Source of the DNA: Crateriforma sp964453205
Lineage (GTDB): Bacteria; Planctomycetota; Planctomycetia; Pirellulales; Pirellulaceae
Assembly: GCA_964453205.1 (NCBI GenBank)
Contig: CAYVRC010000082.1
Coordinates: 1-24,966 of the forward strand
Length of the DNA: 24,966 bases
Reading direction: 5' to 3'
Both the position numbers and the translations under genes were made by a program. Shown one piece after another: positions 1 to 6,532 of the stretch. A model generated the notes under the pieces. It saw only the letters and a program-made list of their open reading frames with translations, did no database searches and was not told where the DNA came from. The stretch's first letter is position 1, and each line of letters starts with the position of its first letter.

Positions 1-441
1 ATCGTCGGGCCGTGGCTACGCGACGCGGCGGTCCTACAGTTCGTCGAAGCCACGTCGTCGATGATCGAATGCGGCTACACGCCCGTCGAAGCCGTCGAGA
101 TGTCGGCGACCTGTGTACGAAATCGTGCCATTCGTGCTTCCGTCGAAGACGTCCGACGCAGCGTCCAACGGGGCGAACAATTGAGCACACAATTGGCCAA
201 ACATGATCGGTACTTTCCGGCCACGTTGTGTCAGTTGGTTGCCGTCGGTGAACAGTCCGGCGAGTTCGCCAAGGCTTTGCGAGGCAGCAGCGATCACTTG
301 CGTGAACGCTTGGAGACTCGCATCGACGCGACCGTCGGATTGTTGGAACCGACGCTGACGATCGGATTGGCCTGCCTGATCGGTGGCATCGTGCTTTCGA
401 TCTACACCCCCATGTTTCATATGTTTGAGGTGCTGGAATGA
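1..441 (+). CDS. Type II secretion/type IV pilus inner-membrane protein F, C-terminal part
   Basis: This is the last 146 residues of a GspF/PilC-family polytopic membrane protein; the 5' end lies outside the window and the frame is open from base 1. The family forms the inner-membrane platform that couples the assembly ATPase to pseudopilin polymerisation. The visible part is the second family repeat: a helical stretch with the typical VEATSSMIECGYTPVEA segment, then the conserved LVAVGEQSGEF region (the family's GE-x-SG motif), then EPTLTIGLACLIGGIVLSIY, a hydrophobic segment near the C-terminus that usually crosses the membrane. Its stop overlaps the start of the following prepilin gene (ATGA), so the two are almost certainly co-transcribed. 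Whether the machine is a type II secretion system or a type IV pilus cannot be decided from this fragment. Confidence 0.9.
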   Translation: MVGPWLRDAAVLQFVEATSSMIECGYTPVEAVEMSATCVRNRAIRASVEDVRRSVQRGEQLSTQLAKHDRYFPATLCQLVAVGEQSGEFAKALRGSSDHLRERLETRIDATVGLLEPTLTIGLACLIGGIVLSIYTPMFHMFEVLE

Positions 442-746
442 GAAACGGATTCACGTTGATCGAAGTCATCTTCGCGATCTCGCTTTCGGCCGCCGTTGCC
501 GTCATGACCATCCTGTCGCTGAGAAATCCGGGACAAGCGGCGCAGTCGAACGCCTGTGACCTCCGTCGAGAAATCCTGCAAGACCAGGCGGACCGATACA
601 CGGATTTGACCGGCCGGTCCCCAAGCACGGACCTCCGAGACCTCCGCACGCCCGAGTACGCCGGCGCTTCGATACCGGTCTGCCCGAACAGCGAAGAAAA
701 CTATCGTTACGTCCGGGGCGAGGTCCAGTGCCCCTCGCACCCGTGA
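438..746 (+). CDS. Small prepilin-like (pseudopilin) protein
   Basis: The 102-residue protein begins with a class III prepilin signal: a short leader ending in Gly4, then FTLIEV, with Phe5 as the expected N-methylated residue and Glu9 as the +5 glutamate, followed by a hydrophobic helix of about 20 residues. Prepilin peptidase would cleave after Gly4. The rest is a small soluble domain with a C-terminal pattern CP-x(n)-Y-x(n)-G-x-V-x-CPSHP. Such Cys pairs are common in small Gram-negative pilin-like proteins and may form a disulphide. The ATG overlaps the stop of the upstream GspF-family gene, so it belongs to that operon. It could be a minor or major subunit; a 102-residue precursor is short for a major pseudopilin. 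A candidate peptidase is encoded at 10959-12290. Confidence 0.85.
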   Translation: MRNGFTLIEVIFAISLSAAVAVMTILSLRNPGQAAQSNACDLRREILQDQADRYTDLTGRSPSTDLRDLRTPEYAGASIPVCPNSEENYRYVRGEVQCPSHP

Positions 747-756
747 ATGGGACGTC

Positions 757-775
757 CGATTCGGGCGGCGAATCG
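757..775. terminator. Possible bidirectional terminator hairpin
   Basis: A perfect 7-bp inverted repeat, CGATTCG and CGAATCG, with a 5-base GGCGG loop lies in the 50-bp gap between the convergent prepilin and ferrochelatase genes. There is no real U-tract on either side, so the terminator role rests mainly on position. Confidence 0.35.
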
Positions 776-796
776 TTCGACGATCCGGATTTCGGT

Positions 797-1837
797 TCAG
801 CCGGCAGCCGTCGCGGGCCGCTTGGGCGTGTACAGACAACAGTCTTGCGGACACACATCGTGCCAGGGACCGAGGTCCCCCGCGGCGCGGCGCTGATCGA
901 TCTGCCCGAGGCGTTCTTGCACCAGTTCACGAATCATGGCGACGAATTTCGGATCCGTTCCCGCGGTCGCCGCCCGCGCCATCGGAATGCCACGAGACTT
1001 GCACAAGTCGGCGGCCTCTTCGTCCAAGTCGAACATGACTTCCATGTGGTCGCTGACGAAGCCGATCGGCAACAGGATCAACGCTTTCAGCTTTCCCGCA
1101 TCGTCCAAAGCGGCGATTTGGTCGCAGACGTCGGGTTCCAACCAGGGTTGTTGCGGCGGACCGCTGCGGCTTTGGAACACCAACGTCCAGTTCCGAAAAC
1201 CCGCCGCTTCGGCCACCAATCGACTGGCCTCACGCAACTGTTTCTCATAGTCGCAGTTGTCGGACATTGAATTGGGGATGCTGTGGGCGGTGAACATCAA
1301 CGTGACGTCGTCATCGTCGTGGGACAACTCGGCCGCGGCGCTTCTGACGCTGTCGGCCATCGATTCGATGAACAACGGGTGGTTGAATCCCATCCGCACT
1401 TTTTCCACGATCGGCGCGTCCTCGCCGACTTCTTCCCTGGCCCGAATGATGTTCTCGCGGTACTGACGACATCCGCTGTAGCAGCTGAACATGCTGGTAA
1501 AGAACGCCAAGGCACGTTTGCGACCGTCATCACGCATCTGGGCCAACGTTTCGGCAAAGTAAGGCGTCCAGTTCCGATTGGCCCAGTAGATGGGCAGATC
1601 AACGCCCTTGGCATCGAACTCCGCTCGGATCGCCTTGATCAGGCGGCGATTCTGTTCGTTGATCGGGCTGACGCCGCCGAATTGCTTGTAATGCTCGCTG
1701 ACCTCCAGCATTCTTTCTCGCGGGACGTTCTTCCCGCGAAGAACGTTCTCCAAGAAGGGCATCACGTCGTCAGGCCCCTCGGGGCCGCCGAAGGACACTA
1801 ATAAAAACGAATCGTATTCGGGAAGGGGATCGCTCAT
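797..1837 (-). CDS. hemH: Ferrochelatase, actinobacterial type
   Basis: The 346-residue protein inserts ferrous iron into a porphyrin at the end of haem synthesis. The N-terminal region SFGGPEGPDDVMPFLENV and the FGGVSPIN segment strongly resemble actinobacterial ferrochelatases. The catalytic His is in TAHSIP (His185) and the acidic partner in DHMEVMFD (Glu266). Cys123 (YSGC) with Cys329, Cys333 and Cys334 near the C-terminus recalls the [2Fe-2S] ligand arrangement of actinobacterial enzymes; cluster binding is inferred. Relatives of that type use coproporphyrin III (CpfC), so the substrate could be coproporphyrin rather than protoporphyrin IX. It starts at an ATG 64 bp downstream of cheX on the same strand; a CRP-like dyad in that gap may give it its own promoter. 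Full length, with no sign of damage. Confidence 0.93.
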   Translation of the reverse strand: MSDPLPEYDSFLLVSFGGPEGPDDVMPFLENVLRGKNVPRERMLEVSEHYKQFGGVSPINEQNRRLIKAIRAEFDAKGVDLPIYWANRNWTPYFAETLAQMRDDGRKRALAFFTSMFSCYSGCRQYRENIIRAREEVGEDAPIVEKVRMGFNHPLFIESMADSVRSAAAELSHDDDDVTLMFTAHSIPNSMSDNCDYEKQLREASRLVAEAAGFRNWTLVFQSRSGPPQQPWLEPDVCDQIAALDDAGKLKALILLPIGFVSDHMEVMFDLDEEAADLCKSRGIPMARAATAGTDPKFVAMIRELVQERLGQIDQRRAAGDLGPWHDVCPQDCCLYTPKRPATAAG

Positions 1838-1862
1838 TGACCGTCGCAGCAGTGGAAAGACC

Positions 1863-1878
1863 TGTGATGTATTTCACA
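1863..1878. promoter_or_regulatory. CRP/FNR-family-like operator upstream of hemH
   Basis: The sequence TGTGATGTATTTCACA is a perfect TGTGA-N6-TCACA dyad, the core consensus for the CRP branch of the CRP/FNR family. It lies in the 64-bp cheX-hemH gap, its centre about 33 bp upstream of the hemH start codon. A second, partly overlapping inverted pair (GTGATG at 1864-1869 and CATCAC at 1884-1889) is also present. Binding is inferred; no regulator gene is in the window. The closeness to the start codon would suit repression or a leaderless or short-leader transcript. Confidence 0.45.
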
Positions 1879-1901
1879 TTGTCCATCACTATCCGCGTTG
1901 A

Positions 1902-2399
1902 TCAACCCTGTGGAGCCAGGGCGATGATCACGTCGAACGAAGTCTCCGCGTACCGGTACGAGACGTAGATCGGATGCACGCGTCTGGGAAACACAAAGGC
2001 TTCCCGCCCGGCCAGGATGACGCTCGGCAACCCCATCTTCAGGTCGTGGGGGGCCAGGCGACGCTTGGCACCGCCGACGATCAGGTTTCCGAGTTCACCG
2101 GCCGCGTCGATGACGTCTTGGTTGATGTCGTCGGCCGCCTCGCCGATGATGTCGGCGGTCCACTGCCGGGCCGCTTCGCCGGAAAGACAAAGTCCGATGA
2201 TGCCTTGCAGGTCGCCGCTCAGACTGAGGGTCACGGTCAAGGGATGCTTGTCCGCCATGTGTTTTTCGGTGGCCGGCAGGAGATGCAGACTGACCTGCTC
2301 GGCGGGGTGCCCCGCCATCATGCCGAATACTTCGTCGATCGATTCGTCCACCGCATCAGCAACGGCTTGGGACAGATCCCTATCGAGAACGGTAGTCAT
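1902..2399 (-). CDS. cheX: CheX-like chemotaxis phosphatase (CheC/CheX/FliY family)
   Basis: The 165-residue protein matches the CheX-type single-domain fold, which dephosphorylates CheY-P. The family's catalytic E-x-x-N pair is present as Glu102-Leu-Gly-Asn105 in AAGELGNLIVGGAKRRL, followed by the typical SVILAGREAFVFPRR region that precedes the last strands. Only one ExxN helix is seen, as in CheX; CheC has two. I chose the ATG at 2399, five bases after the cheY stop. An in-frame TTG at 2408 overlapping that stop would add three residues and cannot be excluded. Its position directly behind cheY supports a CheY/phosphatase pair and would explain the lack of any cheZ here. FliY or a CheC-like adaptor is a less likely reading. 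Confidence 0.87.
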   Translation of the reverse strand: MTTVLDRDLSQAVADAVDESIDEVFGMMAGHPAEQVSLHLLPATEKHMADKHPLTVTLSLSGDLQGIIGLCLSGEAARQWTADIIGEAADDINQDVIDAAGELGNLIVGGAKRRLAPHDLKMGLPSVILAGREAFVFPRRVHPIYVSYRYAETSFDVIIALAPQG

Positions 2400-2404
2400 T
2401 CGAT

Positions 2405-2779
2405 TCAAGCCGTTTGAGGATTCGGAAGGACGCGTTGCAGTTTCATTTGCAACATTTCTTGATCGAACGGTTTGACCAAGTAGTCATTGACCCCGGCTTG
2501 GATCGCTTTGACGACTTGCGTCTTTTCGGATTCCGTGGTCACCATGACGATCGGGTGCTTGTGGCCGGCACCGCGAATCTTCTGAACCAGCTCCAAGCCG
2601 TTCATGTTCGGCATGTTCCAATCGGTCAAGATCAAATCGATGCTGCTTCCGTCGCCGAACGCTTGCAAGCCTTCGACGCCATCGGCGGCTTCGACGACTT
2701 CGTCGATCCATAGCGAATGCAGACCGCGGGCAATGATTTTTCGCATCACACCGGAATCGTCAACGATCAAAACCTTCAT
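2405..2779 (-). CDS. cheY: Chemotaxis response regulator CheY
   Basis: This is a stand-alone receiver domain of 124 residues, the usual CheY length, without an output domain. The acidic pocket is Asp7-Asp8, the phosphoacceptor Asp53 in LTDWNMPNMNG, the switch Thr in VTTES (Thr81/82) and the conserved Lys103 in LVKPF. The ATG at 2779 starts exactly at MKVLIVDD and has GGGA eight bases upstream; longer in-frame starts add residues outside the domain. It is transcribed away from cheA across a long control region and followed at once by cheX. It is expected to carry the CheA signal to a motor, flagellar or pilus-linked. The Trp after the phosphoacceptor (DWNMP) is common in CheY proteins. Confidence 0.93.
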   Translation of the reverse strand: MKVLIVDDSGVMRKIIARGLHSLWIDEVVEAADGVEGLQAFGDGSSIDLILTDWNMPNMNGLELVQKIRGAGHKHPIVMVTTESEKTQVVKAIQAGVNDYLVKPFDQEMLQMKLQRVLPNPQTA

Positions 2780-3302
2780 CAAAGTCATCCCACATGCAGT
2801 TACTGATACACACCTCCGATTCAAAATCGGCCCGAGCGAGCCGACTTAACGAGTGTATTCGTTGAACCTTAGCACGCGGGTTCACCGAGTAAGTAAAAAA
2901 TATGTTTCAATGGAGTCTTTCTCTTTCTTGGACTTATTGTGTTTGTTTCGGCGACGTTTTGGTGCCGAGGATTTCGATTCTGCGGCTTGTGCCTTCTCGT
3001 TCGTTTCGGCACAGCTGACCGATCAAAAAACGATGCACTTTTAAGCAAAAGGCCCCGCATGTAACGATTCTTGCGGGTACATCTTCCTAGGCGATTTGCG
3101 TTCAGGGCCGCGGTGATTTCGAGATGCGAAAGCATCGGTCCCGCCAGAATTGCGATCTTGCCGACCGCCAAGTACTGCGGGAGCCGGGCCGGCCGAACGA
3201 AATTTCGACGTGAATCGATCGCGTCGGCGGCTGTTGATTCCTTCGCGACCGTAGTCCACCAACCTGGCATCTGCCAGGCGAACCTCGTGTGGAGTTGTGA
3301 AA
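2780..3302. promoter_or_regulatory. Divergent cheY/cheA control region
   Basis: No convincing gene is present in these 523 bases. They hold both promoters for the divergent chemotaxis transcripts. Dyads seen: CCGATT-CAA-AATCGG at 2816-2830, CCCGCA/TGCGGG at 3054-3077 with a 12-base loop, and CCTGGCA-TC-TGCCAGG at 3263-3278. The part from about 2885 to 3050 is visibly richer in A+T (including TAAGTAAAAAATATG) than the coding DNA around it, as promoter DNA often is. I could not place a confident -35/-10, sigma-28 or sigma-54 box. Short frames on both strands lack domain features and look accidental. Confidence 0.55.
3263..3278. promoter_or_regulatory. Inverted repeat just upstream of cheA start
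   Basis: CCTGGCA and TGCCAGG form a perfect 7-bp inverted repeat separated by two bases, ending 24 bases before the cheA ATG and 12 bases before its GGAG ribosome-binding site. As RNA it can fold as a 6-bp stem with an ATCT tetraloop next to the ribosome-binding site; as DNA it could be an operator. Function is inferred. Confidence 0.4.
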
Positions 3303-6002
3303 ATGGACGACAGCGAACTGCTAGCCGAATTTGTCGAAGAAGCAAGAGACCATCTCAGCAACGTGGAGATGCAGTTGTTGGAGATTGAGGTGCACGGTGC
3401 CAACATCAATGACGATTTGGTCAACACGGTCTTTCGCGCCATTCATAGCGTCAAAGGTGCGGCCGGTTTCCTGGGGCTGACACAAATCAACAATGTCGCG
3501 CATCGCCTGGAAAACATTCTCGGACGCGTCCGGGACCACCAGCTGATCCCTGATCCCTATAACGTCGATGTCATGTTGAAAGCGGCCGACCGACTTTCGA
3601 AATTGATCGAGGACATCGATCACAGCAACGAAACCGACAACGCGGCCTTGTGCGAAAAACTGGACGAGTTGCTCGACGCCGATGCCCGACCCGCCACCGC
3701 CCCGTCGAAACCGTCGACACGGGTGTCTTCGCCGTCGACCGCCGAAACCGTCGATTCACGTGACGCGGCGACCGGCGCTCGGGACATGTTGAAAGCAGCC
3801 GACGTCGGTGTCCTGGCCGCCCAGGACTCGGTCCCGATCAGCCCCGATGCCCCGGTGAAAACTCAAAAGCCGGTCGTCTCGACACCGCCGAACGCCACGG
3901 CCGAGACCAAGTCGCATCATACCAGTAGTCCCGAAGCCAGCATTCGCGTCGGTGTCCGCGTTTTGGACCGGCTGATGAACTTGGCCGGCGAACTGGTGCT
4001 CAGTCGCAACCAGTTGTTACGAGTGCTCAGCCAGCCGACCCCCGATCGCGGAAATCTCGATTCCATCGCCGGCGGCCTGGATCAGGTCACGACGGAACTG
4101 CAAGAAACGATCATGCAGACTCGCATGCAGCCGATCGGAAACGTGTTCAACAAGTTTCCGCGTGTCGTTCGCGACTTGGCTTCCTCGTTGGGCAAACAAA
4201 TCGATCTGCAACTGGAAGGTGTCGAGGTCGAAACGGACAAGACCATTGTCGAGGCCATCGCCGATCCGTTGACCCACTTGGTGCGCAACTCTTGCGATCA
4301 CGGGATCGAAGTACCGGCCGTCCGAGAAGCCGCCGGTAAACCGGCGGCGGGAACCGTGCTGCTTCGCGCGTTTCATCAAGCCGGCAAGGTGATGATCGAG
4401 ATCCGTGACGACGGGGCGGGTATGGACGCCGACGTTTTACGAAACAAGGCGGTTGAAAAAGGCGTTTTGACCGCCGAGGCCGCTTCGCAAATGAGCGACC
4501 GTGATGTCGTGAACCTGATTTTCGCGCCGGGATTCTCCACGGCGAAAGAGGTCACCGCCGTCAGCGGACGTGGCGTCGGAATGGACGTCGTCCGTACCAA
4601 CATCGAACAGATCGGCGGCAGCGTCGAAGTCGAATCGGAACTCGGACGCGGAAGCGTGATTCGGATCACCCTGCCGCTGACCCTGGCCATCGTCCCGTCG
4701 ATGATCGTGTCGATCGAGGATCGACGCTACGCCCTGCCACAGACGAACATTCTCGAGTTGGTTCAAACCGACGGAAAAGCGAAACGAATCGACCGAGTCG
4801 GCAACGCGGAAGTCCTGCACTTGCGAGGCTCGCTGATACCTTTGGTTCGGCTGCGTGACATCCTCGGTTTGGAGTCGGCCGTCGACCCGGAGGCAGCCGG
4901 TGACGAATCGTCAGGCAACCAGTTGGTCGTCGTCGAGTCGGGTCGGCTGCGCTTCGCTCTGGTCGTCGATCGAGTGCTGGACAGCGAAGAAATCGTCGTC
5001 AAACCTCTCGGTCGACACCTGGCGAACCTGCCGCTGTTGGCCGGTTCGACCATTTTGGGCGATGGACGCGTCGCCATGATCTTGGACGCGTCGGGAATCG
5101 CCAGCGGCGTTCAACTGGCCAACGATCCGGAGTCCATGAGGACCGAGGAAGCGGGTGACCCCGACGATGCTCCGCTTTCGGATATCAACCGCTTGGTGCT
5201 GATGTCGGTCAGTTCGAGCGACCATTTCGCGTTGCCGATGGACATCGTCAGCCGCATCGAGCGGGTACCGGCCACGAACATCGACGTCTTGGGCGATCAA
5301 AAATTCCTGAAATATCGCGGCGGAACCCTTCCCTTGATCGCGATCGAAGACGTCGTCCGGGTGAGCGAAGTCGAACAACCTGAACACGTTCACGTCGTGG
5401 TCTACAAGGTTTACGGTCACGAAGCCGGATTGATCGCACCGTACTTGAACGACATTCGCGACTGCCAACTCAACATGACCAGCGATCGCGGTCGTGGTCC
5501 CGGCGTTGCGGCCATCACCGTCATCGACGGGAAATCGACACGCCTCTTGGATCTGTACGGTCTGACCGAGATCGCGCGTCCGGACTGGTTCGAATCCAAA
5601 GCCGATTTGGCGTACGACCACGAACCGCAACTGTTGGTCTGTGAAGACAGTGCCTTCTTTCGAAACTTCTTGATTCGCATTTTGGAAGAGGAAGGTTACC
5701 GGGTCACGTCGTGCGAAGACGGCGAAGAAGGCTGGATCGCGCTGACACAATCGCCCGGCAAGTTTGACCTGTTGGTCACCGACGTGGAAATGCCTGAACT
5801 GGACGGGATCGAACTGACGCGTCGCATCCGGAAACACGAACAGCTCCGTGATCTTCCGGTGATCGCGCTCACGAGTCTGGCCGACGACGAATCGACCAAA
5901 CGAGGAATCGAGGCGGGCGTCGATGACTATCAAATCAAGATGAACAAACCCGACTTGTTGGCAAGTATCCATTCAAACCTACAGAAAGTGTTGACACAAT
6001 GA
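3303..6002 (+). CDS. cheA: Hybrid chemotaxis histidine kinase CheA with two CheW-like domains and a receiver
   Basis: The 899-residue kinase autophosphorylates and passes phosphate to CheY and CheB. Domains in order: HPt, about 1-105, with His48 in HSVKGAAG; a Pro/Thr/Ser-rich linker of about 100 residues where a P2 domain would lie, with none recognised; dimerisation helices about 212-278; HATPase about 280-455 (N box HLVRNSCDHGIE, G1 DDGAGMD, G2 SGRGVGMDVV); a first CheW-like domain about 460-595; a second, divergent CheW-like domain about 626-750; and a C-terminal receiver about 775-895 with phosphoacceptor Asp827 in VTDVEMPELDG. I chose the ATG at 3303, eight bases after GGAG; a GTG two codons earlier is too close to that site. 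The stop overlaps the cheW start (ATGA). The C-terminal receiver may act as a phosphate sink or feedback element. Confidence 0.95.
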   Translation: MDDSELLAEFVEEARDHLSNVEMQLLEIEVHGANINDDLVNTVFRAIHSVKGAAGFLGLTQINNVAHRLENILGRVRDHQLIPDPYNVDVMLKAADRLSKLIEDIDHSNETDNAALCEKLDELLDADARPATAPSKPSTRVSSPSTAETVDSRDAATGARDMLKAADVGVLAAQDSVPISPDAPVKTQKPVVSTPPNATAETKSHHTSSPEASIRVGVRVLDRLMNLAGELVLSRNQLLRVLSQPTPDRGNLDSIAGGLDQVTTELQETIMQTRMQPIGNVFNKFPRVVRDLASSLGKQIDLQLEGVEVETDKTIVEAIADPLTHLVRNSCDHGIEVPAVREAAGKPAAGTVLLRAFHQAGKVMIEIRDDGAGMDADVLRNKAVEKGVLTAEAASQMSDRDVVNLIFAPGFSTAKEVTAVSGRGVGMDVVRTNIEQIGGSVEVESELGRGSVIRITLPLTLAIVPSMIVSIEDRRYALPQTNILELVQTDGKAKRIDRVGNAEVLHLRGSLIPLVRLRDILGLESAVDPEAAGDESSGNQLVVVESGRLRFALVVDRVLDSEEIVVKPLGRHLANLPLLAGSTILGDGRVAMILDASGIASGVQLANDPESMRTEEAGDPDDAPLSDINRLVLMSVSSSDHFALPMDIVSRIERVPATNIDVLGDQKFLKYRGGTLPLIAIEDVVRVSEVEQPEHVHVVVYKVYGHEAGLIAPYLNDIRDCQLNMTSDRGRGPGVAAITVIDGKSTRLLDLYGLTEIARPDWFESKADLAYDHEPQLLVCEDSAFFRNFLIRILEEEGYRVTSCEDGEEGWIALTQSPGKFDLLVTDVEMPELDGIELTRRIRKHEQLRDLPVIALTSLADDESTKRGIEAGVDDYQIKMNKPDLLASIHSNLQKVLTQ

Positions 6003-6493
6003 GCCACGACCACCCGAATCATGAACACAACCAAGAAGGCCAAGTGCAATTGGTGACTTTCAAAGTCGGCGACATCGTCTTGGGCATCGATATCGAACAC
6101 GTCCAAGAGATCAACCGCCTGCTGGATGTTACCCGCGTGCCCGGCGCCAGTCGGATGATTCACGGCGTCGTCAATCTACGCGGCGAAGTCGTCACCGTGC
6201 TGGACCCCCACACGATCTTTGACGTTCGATCGAGCGGCACTTCGGATTCACGCCGAAACCTGGTCCTGCGGGCCGGTGGCGAACGAATCGGAGTCATGGT
6301 GGATCAGGTGGCTGACATTTTGACGATTCAGCGATCCGAACTGTCTCCGCGACCGTCGAATGTTCGTTCGGTCGACCGACGGTTCATCGATTCGGTCTAC
6401 CTGAGCGACGCGGGCGTCATCATCATTCTGTGTGCCGACAGCTTGATCAACGCCATCGATCAGTCGCCCGAACTTGCCCTCGCCGGCGCGTAG
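5999..6493 (+). CDS. cheW: Chemotaxis coupling protein CheW
   Basis: This 164-residue single-domain protein links chemoreceptors to CheA. The fold is recognisable from VTFKVGDIVLGIDIEHVQEINRLL, then VPGASRMIHGVVNLRGEVVTVLD, the conserved NLRG turn of CheW, and GVMVDQVADIL in the second subdomain. The N-terminus is His-rich and polar (HDHPNHEHNQEG) and probably disordered. The start codon overlaps the cheA stop by four bases, so expression is likely coupled. The receptor gene follows after 39 bp. Length and domain are normal for the family. Confidence 0.95.
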   Translation: MSHDHPNHEHNQEGQVQLVTFKVGDIVLGIDIEHVQEINRLLDVTRVPGASRMIHGVVNLRGEVVTVLDPHTIFDVRSSGTSDSRRNLVLRAGGERIGVMVDQVADILTIQRSELSPRPSNVRSVDRRFIDSVYLSDAGVIIILCADSLINAIDQSPELALAGA

Positions 6494-6532
6494 CCTCAGA
6501 CTTTTCGAACTGAAATTTTTGCCCCGAATCCG

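Noticed and set aside
3266..3279. A sigma-54-like GG-N10-GC arrangement before cheA
   Set aside because: Only the invariant dinucleotides match; the rest of the -12 element does not, the site is explained by an inverted repeat, and a start there would leave a leader of only about a dozen bases.
4911..5972. A 353-codon open frame antisense to cheA
   Set aside because: It lies wholly under the CheW-like and receiver domains of cheA and shows no domain of its own.
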